Source: Asanoa ishikariensis
Lineage (GTDB): Bacteria; Actinomycetota; Actinomycetes; Mycobacteriales; Micromonosporaceae
Length of the DNA: 64,000 bases
Reading direction: 5' to 3'
Assembly: GCF_900107455.1 (NCBI RefSeq)
Contig: NZ_FNQB01000001.1
Span: forward strand, 1,984,001 to 2,048,000
Part shown: piece after piece, positions 8,483 through 16,319 of the stretch
Layout: each line of letters opens with the position of its first letter
How positions within the stretch are numbered: the stretch's first letter is position 1
Notes under the pieces: generated by a model
Database searches by the model: none
What the model was told of the DNA's origin: nothing
Seen by the model: only the letters and a program-made list of their open reading frames with translations
Made by a program: the position numbers and the translations under genes

Positions 8483-8758
8483 GTGCGACCGGCAGGGATT
8501 CTTCCCTTCGATCCGAATGACCCGCCGATGGACCCGCCTGCCGGGTGCGTCAACCGGCTGATGTGGCAGGTGTCGCGGCGGCTGTTCGCGGACCATCAAC
8601 CAGGTCCGGACGGCTGGTGTGTGGCGTGCCGCCCGTACAGCTACTACCCGTGCGTCGCGCGGCAGCTCGCTGACCTCGGGCTTGTGTCCGCCTTCACGCG
8701 GCCACACGGTGCGCCGTGGCGGGCTACGGACAACCGTTGGCGGCAGGTGCGGTCATGA
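8483..8758 (+). CDS. Small Cys-containing AICE protein
   Basis: A predicted 91-residue protein of unknown function. A strong GGAGGTG lies just upstream of the GTG start; an in-frame ATG at 8528 would give 76 residues. The core WCVACRPYSYYPC has two or three Cys that might bind a metal, and the C terminus is basic. The stop overlaps the next start as ATGA, so it is the first gene of a coupled operon with the gene at 8755 and the GntR gene at 9039. Short Cys proteins of this sort are common accessory genes of AICEs. Confidence 0.6.
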   Translation: MRPAGILPFDPNDPPMDPPAGCVNRLMWQVSRRLFADHQPGPDGWCVACRPYSYYPCVARQLADLGLVSAFTRPHGAPWRATDNRWRQVRS

Positions 8759-9039
8759 GGCGCGATCCGCTGACCACGCCTCCTCGGCTTCCTCGGCCGG
8801 CGGCCGATCTCGTTGGACGGACTTACTACATCCCGCCTGACCTGGTCCAGTACGAACGCGCGGGGTTCGTTGTCCGGCTCACCGAGGTCCGCGAGGACAT
8901 CTCCCTTTGGTACGGCGGGGTCTGGGTGTGGATCGAGGGTGTGCAGCTCGACGCCCAGGGCGACGCGCTCGCATGGGTTCAGGCGCTCATTCATGTCGAC
9001 GCGCTCGGCGAAACAACGCGTCTCGACGGCGGTGTGTGA
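8755..9039 (+). CDS. Small hypothetical AICE protein
   Basis: A 94-residue protein without a recognised domain. It contains a well-formed alpha/beta stretch (GRTYYIPPDLVQYERAGFVVRLTEVREDISLWYGGVWVWIEGVQ, split here only in description) with many aromatic residues. It overlaps the preceding gene by four bases and the following GntR gene by one base (TGATG). Tight coupling to the repressor suggests a role in element maintenance or regulation, but no function can be assigned. Confidence 0.6.
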   Translation: MRRDPLTTPPRLPRPAADLVGRTYYIPPDLVQYERAGFVVRLTEVREDISLWYGGVWVWIEGVQLDAQGDALAWVQALIHVDALGETTRLDGGV

Positions 9040-9764
9040 TGGCACTGGAATCGACACCGAAGTACGCGCTGATCGCCAGCACGATCCAGGACCGGATCAT
9101 CTCCGGCCGCTACCCGGTCCGCTCGTTGCTCCCGAGTGAGGCCGACCTCGTCCGCGAGTTCGGCACCGCGCGCGCGACCGTGGTGCGGGCACTGGAATTC
9201 CTCCGACTCGAAGGCTGGCTCGAAGCTCAGCAGGGCCGGGGCCGGATTGTTCTGGGGCGCCCGCACACCGAACGAATGCCGGCACCGGCGCGGGTCCTGC
9301 GGTTGCTCGCTGGCGAGGACTCGACTCGCGTAACGCTGCTGCGGGCCGCACCGGTACCGGCCACCGACCGGACTGCCGATTTGCTCGGCCTGACGACTCC
9401 TGCCCGGGTGGTCGCGCGTCGACGACTGTTCGCGGACAGCGGCGCCATGCCTCCCGCTTTCGCCGTCGTCCACGTGCCCGACGCCATCGCTCGGCGATCG
9501 GCTCTTGTGATGAACGCGCCCATCTCTGAAGACGTGGTCTCTCGCCTCGGCCGCACTGGTCACAATCCGCGGCGCGTTACCGAACGGCTCACCGTCCGGC
9601 CGGCGAACGCCCGTGAAGCGGAGCTTCTGAGCGTGCATCGCGGGCGGTGTCTGCTGGTCTCGACGTTGGTCGTGCTCGACGTTGACGGCAGGCCGCTTGC
9701 TGCGGTTGACGCTGTGCAACCGGCTGATCGCACCATTGTGGAATTCGGACATGGTCTTTCTTGA
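9039..9764 (+). CDS. GntR/UTRA-family repressor, KorSA-like
   Basis: A 241-residue regulator. The N-terminal GntR winged helix (LLPSEADLVREFGTARATVVRALEF, about residues 27-51, quoted in part) is followed by a UTRA-like ligand domain with paired RR and beta-rich segments (PARVVARRRLF, RVTERLTVRPA). The ATG was chosen because it overlaps the previous stop by one base. In pSAM2 a GntR repressor, KorSA, sits next to pra and represses it to keep the element integrated. Here the gene lies directly before the pra homologue with palindromes between them, so the same job is likely. Confidence 0.85.
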   Translation: MALESTPKYALIASTIQDRIISGRYPVRSLLPSEADLVREFGTARATVVRALEFLRLEGWLEAQQGRGRIVLGRPHTERMPAPARVLRLLAGEDSTRVTLLRAAPVPATDRTADLLGLTTPARVVARRRLFADSGAMPPAFAVVHVPDAIARRSALVMNAPISEDVVSRLGRTGHNPRRVTERLTVRPANAREAELLSVHRGRCLLVSTLVVLDVDGRPLAAVDAVQPADRTIVEFGHGLS

Positions 9765-9772
9765 ATGTTAAC

Positions 9773-9823
9773 TTGACTAGCCATGTTGGCCATAGACACA
9801 CTTGACTGACATGACCAGTCAAG
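9773..9823. promoter_or_regulatory. Operator pair in the pra promoter
   Basis: A perfect palindrome CTTGACTG-N7-CAGTCAAG occupies 9801-9823. A second, imperfect site with the half-site TTGACTAG starts at 9773. Both share TTGACT with the palindrome at 8311-8331, linking the pra promoter and the left divergent promoter in one regulon. The pra start codon follows 19 bases after the second site, so a bound repressor would block transcription or initiation. Confidence 0.6.
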
Positions 9824-9841
9824 TTCAGGAAGGGAGAAACC

Positions 9842-10288
9842 GTGTCGGTTCCGAACGCGTTCCAGGTACCCGTACCGATGGATTACGTGTTCGCCTATGG
9901 GGTTCTCGGTCTGCGCGTCGAGGCGGTCACCGACTTCGACAAGCGCGGGCAGGGCGACGACCAAGCCCGCGACAAAGCGTCCGGGGAACGTCTCTGGCAG
10001 GTGGTCGTGATGGATCTCGACCCCGAAGCCGGCTCGTTCGGTCGCTCCACCGAAGTCAAGGTCAAGATCGCGGCACCGCATCAGCCGGTGCTGCCCGAGT
10101 CTCCGGTTCCGGGCTACCCGCCTCGGATCGAGTTCGCCGACCTGGTTCTGACGCCTTACGTCGACTCGCAGCGCTGCAAGGGCTCCGATAAGGGAGCGCA
10201 CCGCTGCCGGGCGCGTCTGGCCTGGTCTGTCCGCGCGAGCGGGTTCACGGCGCCGATGCCATCGCCGCGCCGCAGCGCTGCCGCCTGA
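9842..10288 (+). CDS. pra: Pra-type activator of replication, integration and excision
   Basis: A 148-residue protein resembling the Pra family of actinomycete integrative elements. Family features seen are the N-terminal MSVPNAFQVPVP, the VEAVTDFDKR segment, the QARDKASGERLWQVVVMDLDPEA stretch (partly quoted), STEVKVKIAAPHQP, and a terminal RLAWSVRASG. In pSAM2, Pra activates the repSA-xis-int operon when KorSA repression is lifted. The GTG start has AGGAAGGGAG upstream. A hairpin follows the gene at 10312-10340, and the replication/transfer operon begins at 10387. Family assignment is from memory of the pattern, not from a search. Confidence 0.8.
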   Translation: MSVPNAFQVPVPMDYVFAYGVLGLRVEAVTDFDKRGQGDDQARDKASGERLWQVVVMDLDPEAGSFGRSTEVKVKIAAPHQPVLPESPVPGYPPRIEFADLVLTPYVDSQRCKGSDKGAHRCRARLAWSVRASGFTAPMPSPRRSAAA

Positions 10289-10311
10289 TCTAGCGGCTGT
10301 CACGTCGGGAC

Positions 10312-10340
10312 GGAGGTCGCCCACCAACGGGCGCGCCTCC
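10312..10340 (+). terminator. Hairpin after pra
   Basis: GGAGGTCGCCC and GGGCGCGCCTCC pair with one mismatch around a short loop. No U-tract follows, so it could be a factor-assisted terminator or attenuator between pra and the transfer/replication operon. Confidence 0.4.
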
Positions 10341-10386
10341 GCCTCGGCGACCTCAAATCACACCCGTTGAGAAGGGGAGGGCTCTC

Positions 10387-10509
10387 ATGCCCTTGGTTCG
10401 TGCTGCCCACGTTTCCCGGGTCCTGTGGCGTGCGTGCACCGGCTGCGGCCGGTTGTTTCCCGCCAGCCCGGCCGACTCGCTGTGCCCGGCGTGTGCGGGG
10501 TGGTCGTGA
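10387..10509 (+). CDS. Mini zinc-ribbon protein, 40 residues
   Basis: A very small protein with two CxxC knuckles (CTGC and CPAC) spaced 16 residues apart, the pattern of a single zinc ribbon. The ATG is preceded by GAGAAGGGGAGGG, a strong ribosome-binding site. The stop shares one base with the ATG of the next gene (TGATG). It opens the coupled operon that runs through tra, spd, rep, xis and int. A regulatory or nucleic-acid-binding adaptor role is likely but unproven. Confidence 0.6.
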   Translation: MPLVRAAHVSRVLWRACTGCGRLFPASPADSLCPACAGWS

Positions 10510-10676
10510 TGCGCGTCGTCGCGTTCTGCCGCGCCCTGGCCGGTTCCACTACGACCGTCGTCGAGATCTGCTGCCCGCGCTGCTTCCAGTGGCGCAAGCC
10601 GCGGCGGTTCGACACCCTCGCCAACGCCTGCACCCGGTGCAAGGCCACCCTCGCCCGGGAGGTGTGGCGCCCATGA
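10509..10676 (+). CDS. Small zinc-ribbon protein, 55 residues
   Basis: This protein has CPRC and CTRC knuckles 16 residues apart in a basic context (WRKPRRFDT), again a zinc ribbon. It follows the 40-residue zinc-ribbon gene with a one-base overlap and itself overlaps the next gene by four bases. Two tandem, dissimilar mini zinc ribbons suggest paralogous adaptors; no family name is recognised. Confidence 0.6.
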   Translation: MRVVAFCRALAGSTTTVVEICCPRCFQWRKPRRFDTLANACTRCKATLAREVWRP

Positions 10677-11098
10677 GCCGCACCCACCGTCGCACCGTCG
10701 CTCTCCTCGCCGGGCCTGGCATCGCCGCCGCGCGGGCGGTCTATCTGACGACTCCTGGTGACGCGGTACGGGTTGCCGCACTCGTCGAGATCTCGGCCGC
10801 TGCCGCCGCGCTTGCCCGCACCGTGGTCAAACTCCGTCATCTCGATCCGGACCTGATCGCACCGCATGTCGCTGACCGTGTCGACCTGCGAGCGGTGCTG
10901 GGGCGGGGTCGATGGCTGCCGACTATGACGCGCCACGTGGCGCTGCCGCCCTCGGTCGGACCTGACCTATCCGCGGTGGCACGCCCTGTCGTGGTGTCGC
11001 GGTCGGTCCGTCGGCGGAGCTCGCGCCGGGCCACACCGGGTCAATCGCCGCTGTTCCCGGTCGCCTCGGCGAGGGAGGTCGCGGCATGCCGTTCGTGA
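10673..11098 (+). CDS. Hypothetical AICE protein
   Basis: A 141-residue protein, Ala/Arg/Val-rich, with a basic N terminus (SRTHRRT). A moderately hydrophobic first half includes EISAAAAALARTVVKL and may pack against the membrane or form helices. The C terminus is Arg/Ser-rich. The ATG overlaps the upstream stop, and the 3' end overlaps the tra start by 13 bases. Its position directly before tra suggests a transfer-related role, but no domain is recognised. Confidence 0.6.
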   Translation: MSRTHRRTVALLAGPGIAAARAVYLTTPGDAVRVAALVEISAAAAALARTVVKLRHLDPDLIAPHVADRVDLRAVLGRGRWLPTMTRHVALPPSVGPDLSAVARPVVVSRSVRRRSSRRATPGQSPLFPVASAREVAACRS

Positions 11099-12504
11099 AC
11101 GTCATCAGGGGACAAGAGATCCCGGAAGCGCCGCTGAACCTGCGTACCCCGGTCGTTCGCATCCCGCTCTGGATGGCGCTCGCCTGGTGGTGTCTGCGGG
11201 GCGTCGGCCGGTTGCTGCGTGCCTATCTGCGCTACTGGTGGGTCACCCTGCCCATCACCGGGCTCGCCTGGCTCTACCTCGAGCGCGGCTGGCTCCCGCT
11301 CGCCACGACAGTCGCCGGCGTCGGCCTGGTCGCGACGGTCTGGGCGTTCTCGCACCGGCCGTCTTGGCTTCGGTTCGGCTGGTGGCCGGTCAAAGCACAG
11401 ATCCGGCGCTGGCAGTACCGGCGCGTCTGGCATCCCGCCATGGCCACCGCACGCCTGGCTGTCACCTGGGATACCCATACCGTCCTGCCGGTCCTACGAC
11501 GCGTGCGCTGCGGTCATGGCGTTGACCGAGTCATCGTGCGGATGGTCTCCGGTCAGACACCAGACGACTTCGCTCTCGCCGCTGTCCGCCTCGCCCACAC
11601 CTTCGGTGTCCGCCAAGTCAAAGTCGCTCCCGGCCGGCGTCCCGACACGATCACCCTGACCTTGCTACGTGGCGACCCGCTCACCGCGATCGTCACGCCG
11701 ATGCCAGTGCCGTACGTCCCCGACTTCACCGCGCTTCCGCTAGGCCGGCGCGAAGACGGGCGCCCGTTGACGCTCAAGCTGTTCGGCACGCAGGTGCTCG
11801 TTGCCGGCGCCACTGATGCGGGAAAGGGCTCGGTCATCTGGTCGACCGTCCGTGCGGTCTCTGGCGGCATCCGGGCTGGGCTCGTCGAGGTGTGGGCGTT
11901 CGATCCCAAAGGCGGCATGGAGCTGGCCATCGGTAGGCCGCTGTTCGCCCGGTTCGCCTGTGACGACTACCCGGCTATGGCCGACATGCTCGAAGAAGCC
12001 GTAGGCACCATGCGGCGTCGCACCGCCCGGCTCCGCGGGAAGACCCGCCAGCACATCCCCACGGTCGATGAGCCATTGATCCTGATCATCATCGACGAAC
12101 TCGCCGCACTGACCGCGTACCTAACCGACCGGCAACTCAAAGAGCGCATTAAGAACGCCCTCGGCGTCCTGCTCTCCCAAGGCCGCGCGGTCGGCGTGCA
12201 CGTCCTGGCGTGCTTGCAGGATCCGCGCAAAGAGATCCTGCCCTTCCGCAACCTGTTCCCCACCCGCGTCGCCCTGCGACTGACAGAGGACAAAGAAGTC
12301 GACCTGGTCCTCAACGACGGAAGCCGCGACCGGGGCGCCCTCTGCGACCAGATCCCCAAAAGCCTGCCCGGCGTCGCCTACGTCCTGCTCGACGGCGAGC
12401 CCACGCCGATGCGCGTCCGGTTCGCCTACCACGCCGACGCCGACATCCGCGCTCTCGCCGCCGAGTACGGCCGGCTCCGCCTCACAGAGGGGAGCGCCGC
12501 ATGA
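11086..12504 (+). CDS. FtsK/SpoIIIE-type DNA translocase (Tra)
   Basis: A 472-residue conjugative translocase. Two or three hydrophobic segments near the N terminus (about residues 27-80) are membrane anchors. The motor domain has Walker A GATDAGKGS at 241-249 and Walker B LIIIDE with Asp337 and Glu338, followed by RAVGVHVLACLQDPRK, the conserved FtsK sensor segment. In Streptomyces and related hosts a single TraB/TraSA hexamer moves double-stranded element DNA between mycelial compartments. It overlaps the upstream gene by 13 bases and the spd gene by four. Confidence 0.93.
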   Translation: MPFVNVIRGQEIPEAPLNLRTPVVRIPLWMALAWWCLRGVGRLLRAYLRYWWVTLPITGLAWLYLERGWLPLATTVAGVGLVATVWAFSHRPSWLRFGWWPVKAQIRRWQYRRVWHPAMATARLAVTWDTHTVLPVLRRVRCGHGVDRVIVRMVSGQTPDDFALAAVRLAHTFGVRQVKVAPGRRPDTITLTLLRGDPLTAIVTPMPVPYVPDFTALPLGRREDGRPLTLKLFGTQVLVAGATDAGKGSVIWSTVRAVSGGIRAGLVEVWAFDPKGGMELAIGRPLFARFACDDYPAMADMLEEAVGTMRRRTARLRGKTRQHIPTVDEPLILIIIDELAALTAYLTDRQLKERIKNALGVLLSQGRAVGVHVLACLQDPRKEILPFRNLFPTRVALRLTEDKEVDLVLNDGSRDRGALCDQIPKSLPGVAYVLLDGEPTPMRVRFAYHADADIRALAAEYGRLRLTEGSAA

Positions 12505-13016
12505 CCACACCAACCGCAACCATCCGCCTGGAAGGGGTCGCCCTCGTCGCCATCCTCCTCACCGTCGCCGCATTCGCCGGCGCCGCGTCGTTCACCCACG
12601 TCAAAGACTGGACCCTCGCCAACTCGCCGCCAGGCACCGGCGCTTGGTACGGCTGGGCCAACGCCGTTATCAGCGAACTCCTGCCGACCGCTGCCGCACT
12701 CGACATCCGGCGCCGTCGACGGACCGGGCAACCAATCGTGTACCCGGTCTGCGTCGTTGCAGGCGCCGTCGCTCTGTCACTTGCCGCGCAGCTCGCCGTG
12801 GGCAAGCCTGGCCCGTCTGGCTGGCTGCTGTCCGCCGTGCCGGCTCTGGCGTTTCTCGCCCTCACGAAGCTCGTCTTGACGACCAAGCCGGCCGGGCACC
12901 GCCCCGACGCCCCTGTCGTCGACGACCAGGCGCTCACGGACGTGCGCCCCACGGCCCTCGTGCCCCTGCGGCCGGACGCATTCGCGCGCCGCAACGGTGG
13001 ACAGGCGGTCCGCTGA
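12501..13016 (+). CDS. DUF2637 Spd-type membrane protein
   Basis: A 171-residue membrane protein with about four transmembrane helices: VALVAILLTVAAFAG near the N terminus, WANAVISELLPTAAAL, CVVAGAVALSLAAQLAV, and LSAVPALAFLALTKLVL. It matches the DUF2637 pattern seen in Spd (spread) proteins encoded between tra and rep in Streptomyces plasmids and AICEs, where they help spread the element through the mycelium. ATGA overlap with tra and TGATG overlap with rep show full coupling. Confidence 0.8.
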   Translation: MTTPTATIRLEGVALVAILLTVAAFAGAASFTHVKDWTLANSPPGTGAWYGWANAVISELLPTAAALDIRRRRRTGQPIVYPVCVVAGAVALSLAAQLAVGKPGPSGWLLSAVPALAFLALTKLVLTTKPAGHRPDAPVVDDQALTDVRPTALVPLRPDAFARRNGGQAVR

Positions 13017-14785
13017 TGACCGAGACAACAACGCTCCATGAGCTGCGGCCCGGCTCCCGCGCCGCACGGATGGCGTTGCCCCGCGCGATCGACGCACTCA
13101 AGCAACTCGCCACCGAGTATGGCGTCTGCACGCGCCCCGTCCTGCTGCGCCGCACCGACCTGGCCACCGGGCAAACCGAGGTCATCGACCTACCCTGCGG
13201 CGCCACCCGCGACGACAAATGCCCGGCCTGCGCCAAGCGCGCAAAACGACTGCGGCAGGTCCAGATCCGCGAAGGCTGGCACCGCAGCGACGAACCGACA
13301 CCCGGCCCAGAACCCGCGACCGACGCGCAACGCGCGCTGATCGAGCTCCGCGCACACTACGAGCTCGGCCGCGCCCAAGCCGAACTCGCCAGCCAATGGG
13401 ACCAGGTCGCCGACCTCGAACAGGCCATCGCCGAAGTCGAAGAAGTCATCGCGGCTGAGGGCCTGCGCGGACGGATCGCGCCGCCCCACCACAACGACGA
13501 CCAGAGCGACGAAGGTCCGGCGCGCCGCATCCGGTCGACCAGGCGGCGTCAGGATGTGCCTGACCTTCCCCGGCGCCGTGTCGAGCCGCGCACGGTTGGC
13601 CGCGTCTACGCCGCGCCGGACGGTGCCACCTTTCAACCCTCGATGTGGCTGACGCTCACCCTCGACTCCTACGGTCCGATCCACGGCGTCCGCCGTGCGT
13701 CCAGCGGCAAGGCCATCCCATGCGTCTGCCGCCGGCTCCACGCCGACGACGACCCGGTCATCGGCACACCGGTCGATCCGGCCGCGTACGACTACCGCCG
13801 TGCGGCCTGGGACGCCGTGCACTTCCCGCGTCTGCTCGACCGGTTCTGGCAGAACCTTCGCCGCGCCGAAGGCTGGAACATCCAGTACGCCGGCTGCGTC
13901 GAGCCGCAACGCCGACTTGCGCCCCACGCGCACTTCGCGATCCGCGGCACCATCCCGCGCGCTCTGCTCGCCAAGGTCGCCAGAGCGACCTACCACCAGG
14001 TCTGGTGGCCACCTGCGGACAAGCTCGCCTACCGGCCGGACAACCCACCGGCGTGGAACGCCGACCGTGGCGCCTGGGTCGACCCGGACACCGGCCTACC
14101 TCTGGCGACCTGGGCAGACGTGCTCGACACCCTCGACGACGAACCTGCGCACGTCATCGCGTTCGGCGAGCAGGTCAAGGCCAAGGGCGTCATCGCCGGG
14201 AGCCGCGACACCGACCGCACGATCGGCTACATCACGAAGTACCTGACCAAGAGCGTCGCCGACTGCCATGCGGGGATCACTGACGCGCAGCGCGCACACG
14301 CCGACCGACTCTGGCGACAGCTCCGCGTCACTCCTTGCTCTGACCGCTGCGCCAACTGGCTCCTCTACGGCGTCCAGCCGAAGAATGCCCAAGGCAAGCT
14401 GCGACCGGGCAACTGCAAGGGAAAGGTCCACCAACGCTCCACATTGGGCATTGGGGGCCGGCGCATTCTCATCTCCCGCGACTGGTCCGGCAAGACCCTC
14501 GCCGACCACCGCGCGGACGCGCACGCCTGGGTCAAAGCCCTCCTCGGCATCTCCGCCGATTCGGCAACCGCCGACCCGGTCGACGCAGCGTCCGATGAAC
14601 GAGCACCGGTCGCCTGGGAGATCGCCCGACCTGACGACCCGGACGTGCCGCCCGTAGAACACCGACTCCTCCGCGCGGTCGCCCAACGCGTCCAGCGAAG
14701 ACAGCAGCTCGACGCCGCTCGGCAACGCGCTGGCACCGGGCCACCCGGTCTGGCACCGGCCGGTGGGGGAGCCGCCCATGGATGA
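13016..14785 (+). CDS. RepSA-type rolling-circle replication initiator
   Basis: A 589-residue initiator of the AICE RepSA type. The N-terminal third has a Cys cluster (CGATRDDKCPAC) and a helical linker. MWLTLTLDSYG is rolling-circle motif 1. PHAHFA with His304 and His306 is the metal-binding HUH motif. GYITKYLTKS with Tyr405 and Tyr409 supplies the nicking tyrosine. HUH initiators nick the double-strand origin and covalently attach to the 5' end. ATG at 13016 overlaps the spd stop; the 3' end overlaps xis by eight bases. No origin was identified, although it may lie within or next to this gene as in related elements. Confidence 0.88.
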   Translation: MTETTTLHELRPGSRAARMALPRAIDALKQLATEYGVCTRPVLLRRTDLATGQTEVIDLPCGATRDDKCPACAKRAKRLRQVQIREGWHRSDEPTPGPEPATDAQRALIELRAHYELGRAQAELASQWDQVADLEQAIAEVEEVIAAEGLRGRIAPPHHNDDQSDEGPARRIRSTRRRQDVPDLPRRRVEPRTVGRVYAAPDGATFQPSMWLTLTLDSYGPIHGVRRASSGKAIPCVCRRLHADDDPVIGTPVDPAAYDYRRAAWDAVHFPRLLDRFWQNLRRAEGWNIQYAGCVEPQRRLAPHAHFAIRGTIPRALLAKVARATYHQVWWPPADKLAYRPDNPPAWNADRGAWVDPDTGLPLATWADVLDTLDDEPAHVIAFGEQVKAKGVIAGSRDTDRTIGYITKYLTKSVADCHAGITDAQRAHADRLWRQLRVTPCSDRCANWLLYGVQPKNAQGKLRPGNCKGKVHQRSTLGIGGRRILISRDWSGKTLADHRADAHAWVKALLGISADSATADPVDAASDERAPVAWEIARPDDPDVPPVEHRLLRAVAQRVQRRQQLDAARQRAGTGPPGLAPAGGGAAHG

Positions 14786-14996
14786 CCTGATGACCACAGA
14801 GGAGGTCGCGAAAGTGCTCCACACCTCAGAGCGGCTCGTCCGGCGGTTGGTCGCCGAGAGACGCATCGTCTACGTCAAGGTCGGCCGCGCCGTGCGGTTC
14901 GAACCGAGTGCCGTCGTCGCGTACGTCGAACAGAACCGCGTCGGCACGCTCTCCAGAGCCCAACTGCGCGCCTCGATCCTCGGCCGGGTGGCGTGA
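14778..14996 (+). CDS. xis: Excisionase, MerR/HTH_17 type
   Basis: A 72-residue DNA-binding protein with the excisionase pattern: MTTEEVAKVLHTSERLVRRLV, then IVYVKVGRAVRFEPSAVVAYVEQNR. The winged helix bends att DNA and directs the integrase to excise. GGTGGGGGAG upstream supports ATG at 14778; a second ATG lies at 14790. It overlaps rep by eight bases and int by one (TGATG), so Rep, Xis and Int are produced together once Pra activates the operon. Confidence 0.88.
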   Translation: MDDLMTTEEVAKVLHTSERLVRRLVAERRIVYVKVGRAVRFEPSAVVAYVEQNRVGTLSRAQLRASILGRVA

Positions 14997-16162
14997 TGGC
15001 CGGCAAGGGTCGCCGACGCTTCGGCAGCGTGCGGAAGCTGCGCTCGGGTCGCTACCAGGCGAGGTACCTGGGTTCCGATGGGCTCATGCGCAACGCCCCG
15101 GAGACGTTCGCGAAGCCGCGCGATGCGGAGAAGTGGCTCACCCTGACCGAGTCGCAGATGATCAAAGGGGAGTGGTCGCCTCCGGAGGGAGCGGAGATCA
15201 CGGTCCGGGAGTACGGGCACCGCTGGATCGCCGACCGGAAGCTCGCTCCGCGTACGCGCGAGCTCTACGGAGATCTCTTCCGGCTCTACGTCGACCCGCA
15301 TCTCGGCAAGCTCGAACTCGGCTCCGTCCAACCGGCGACGATCCGCTCGTGGCGGTCAACGTTGCTCGCCACGAGATGTCGTGAGCCGCAAGCGGTCAAG
15401 GCGTACACGCTCTTGAGAGCGATCTTCAACACGGCGGTCAAGGATGACGAGATCCTGTCGAAGAACCCGTGCCGAATCCGCGGCTACGACACCTATCACA
15501 CGCCCGAGCGACCAACCGCGACCGTCGACCAGGTCCACGCGCTCGCGGCCGTCATGCCGAAGCGCTTCTCGGCCTTCATCCTGGTCGCCGCGTTCTCCGG
15601 ACTCCGCTGGGGCGAGCTCGCCGCGCTGCGCCGCTGCGACGTCGACCTCGATGCCAGAACGGTCAAGGTCCACCGGAAGCTAGCGGCGCTCAGGACGGGG
15701 TTGGAGTTTGGGCCACCGAAGACCGTCGCCGGCATCCGCTCGGTCGCTCTCCCGGGGGTCGCCACGGACGCTCTCAAAGATCACTTTGCGGCGGGATACG
15801 TCCCCGACGACCCGGAAGCGCTGATCTTCACCGGCGACAAGGGTGCCCTGCTCCGTTCCGGCAACTTCCGTCGCACGACCCGCTGGGCCGAGTCGACCCG
15901 TGCGGCCGGCCTCGGCGACGACTTCCACTTCCACGATCTCCGCCATACCGGCAACACCCTCGCGGCGGCGGCCGGCGCGAGCACGAAGGAACTGATGACC
16001 AGGCTCGGCCAGTCGAGCATGCGCGCGGCCCTCGGCTACCAACACGCGGCCAGTGAACGGGACCGCGAGATCGCCGACGCCATGGACAAGAGGATCAGAC
16101 GCCAACGGCGCAAGGCCGGGTCTACTGGCACGCCAATGGCACGCAAGATCGAAAAGTCTTAG
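14996..16162 (+). CDS. int: Tyrosine-family site-specific integrase
   Basis: A 388-residue recombinase. Residues 1-60 form an Arm-binding domain (GSVRKLRSGRYQARYLG), about 65-165 the SAM-like core-binding domain, and 175 to the end the catalytic domain. Visible catalytic residues are Arg204 in GLRWGELAAL, Lys242, His313 and Arg316 in HDLRHTGN, and Tyr348 in ALGYQHA. The usual His/Trp of the GHSS motif is Gln339 here. The gene points at the 3' end of tRNA-Gly, 56 bases away, so the tRNA is the presumed attachment site. Confidence 0.93.
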   Translation: MAGKGRRRFGSVRKLRSGRYQARYLGSDGLMRNAPETFAKPRDAEKWLTLTESQMIKGEWSPPEGAEITVREYGHRWIADRKLAPRTRELYGDLFRLYVDPHLGKLELGSVQPATIRSWRSTLLATRCREPQAVKAYTLLRAIFNTAVKDDEILSKNPCRIRGYDTYHTPERPTATVDQVHALAAVMPKRFSAFILVAAFSGLRWGELAALRRCDVDLDARTVKVHRKLAALRTGLEFGPPKTVAGIRSVALPGVATDALKDHFAAGYVPDDPEALIFTGDKGALLRSGNFRRTTRWAESTRAAGLGDDFHFHDLRHTGNTLAAAAGASTKELMTRLGQSSMRAALGYQHAASERDREIADAMDKRIRRQRRKAGSTGTPMARKIEKS

Positions 16163-16218
16163 AAGAGGTCCAGCGATAGATCGCGAGCAACAGGTCTGAC
16201 CTGGCAAAAAGCGCGGAG

Positions 16219-16289
16219 AGCGGGCGACGGGAATCGAACCCGCACCGTCAGTTTGGAAGACTGAAGCTCTACCATTGAGCTACGCCCGC
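16219..16289 (-). tRNA. tRNA-Gly(TCC), AICE attachment site
   Basis: The minus strand folds as a tRNA. GCGGGCG and CGCCCGC form the acceptor stem, the D arm contains TAGCTC and GAGC, CTTCCAA is the anticodon loop with TCC, and GGTTCGATTC is the T arm. No CCA is encoded. The tRNA 3' end faces the integrase gene, so the 3' half is probably the crossover region and is kept intact by the element. Confidence 0.95.
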
Positions 16290-16319
16290 GCGGATACCTC
16301 CGACAGCGTACTGGCTACC

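Larger units (their letters stand above)
1..16266. mobile_element. Integrated AICE (pSAM2-type), left end outside the window
   Basis: The set GntR/KorSA-like repressor, Pra, FtsK-type Tra, DUF2637 Spd, HUH Rep, Xis and tyrosine integrase, in that order, is the diagnostic backbone of actinomycete integrative and conjugative elements. The integrase stop at 16162 lies 56 bases from the 3' end of tRNA-Gly(TCC), the usual arrangement when such an element uses a tRNA 3' end as its site. Cargo fills about 0.2-8.2 kb and is visibly less GC-rich than the chromosome. A second copy of the tRNA 3' half was looked for by eye near the left edge and not found, so the left boundary given is only the window edge. 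The first 70 or so bases are extremely GC-rich and may or may not belong to the element. Confidence 0.75.
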
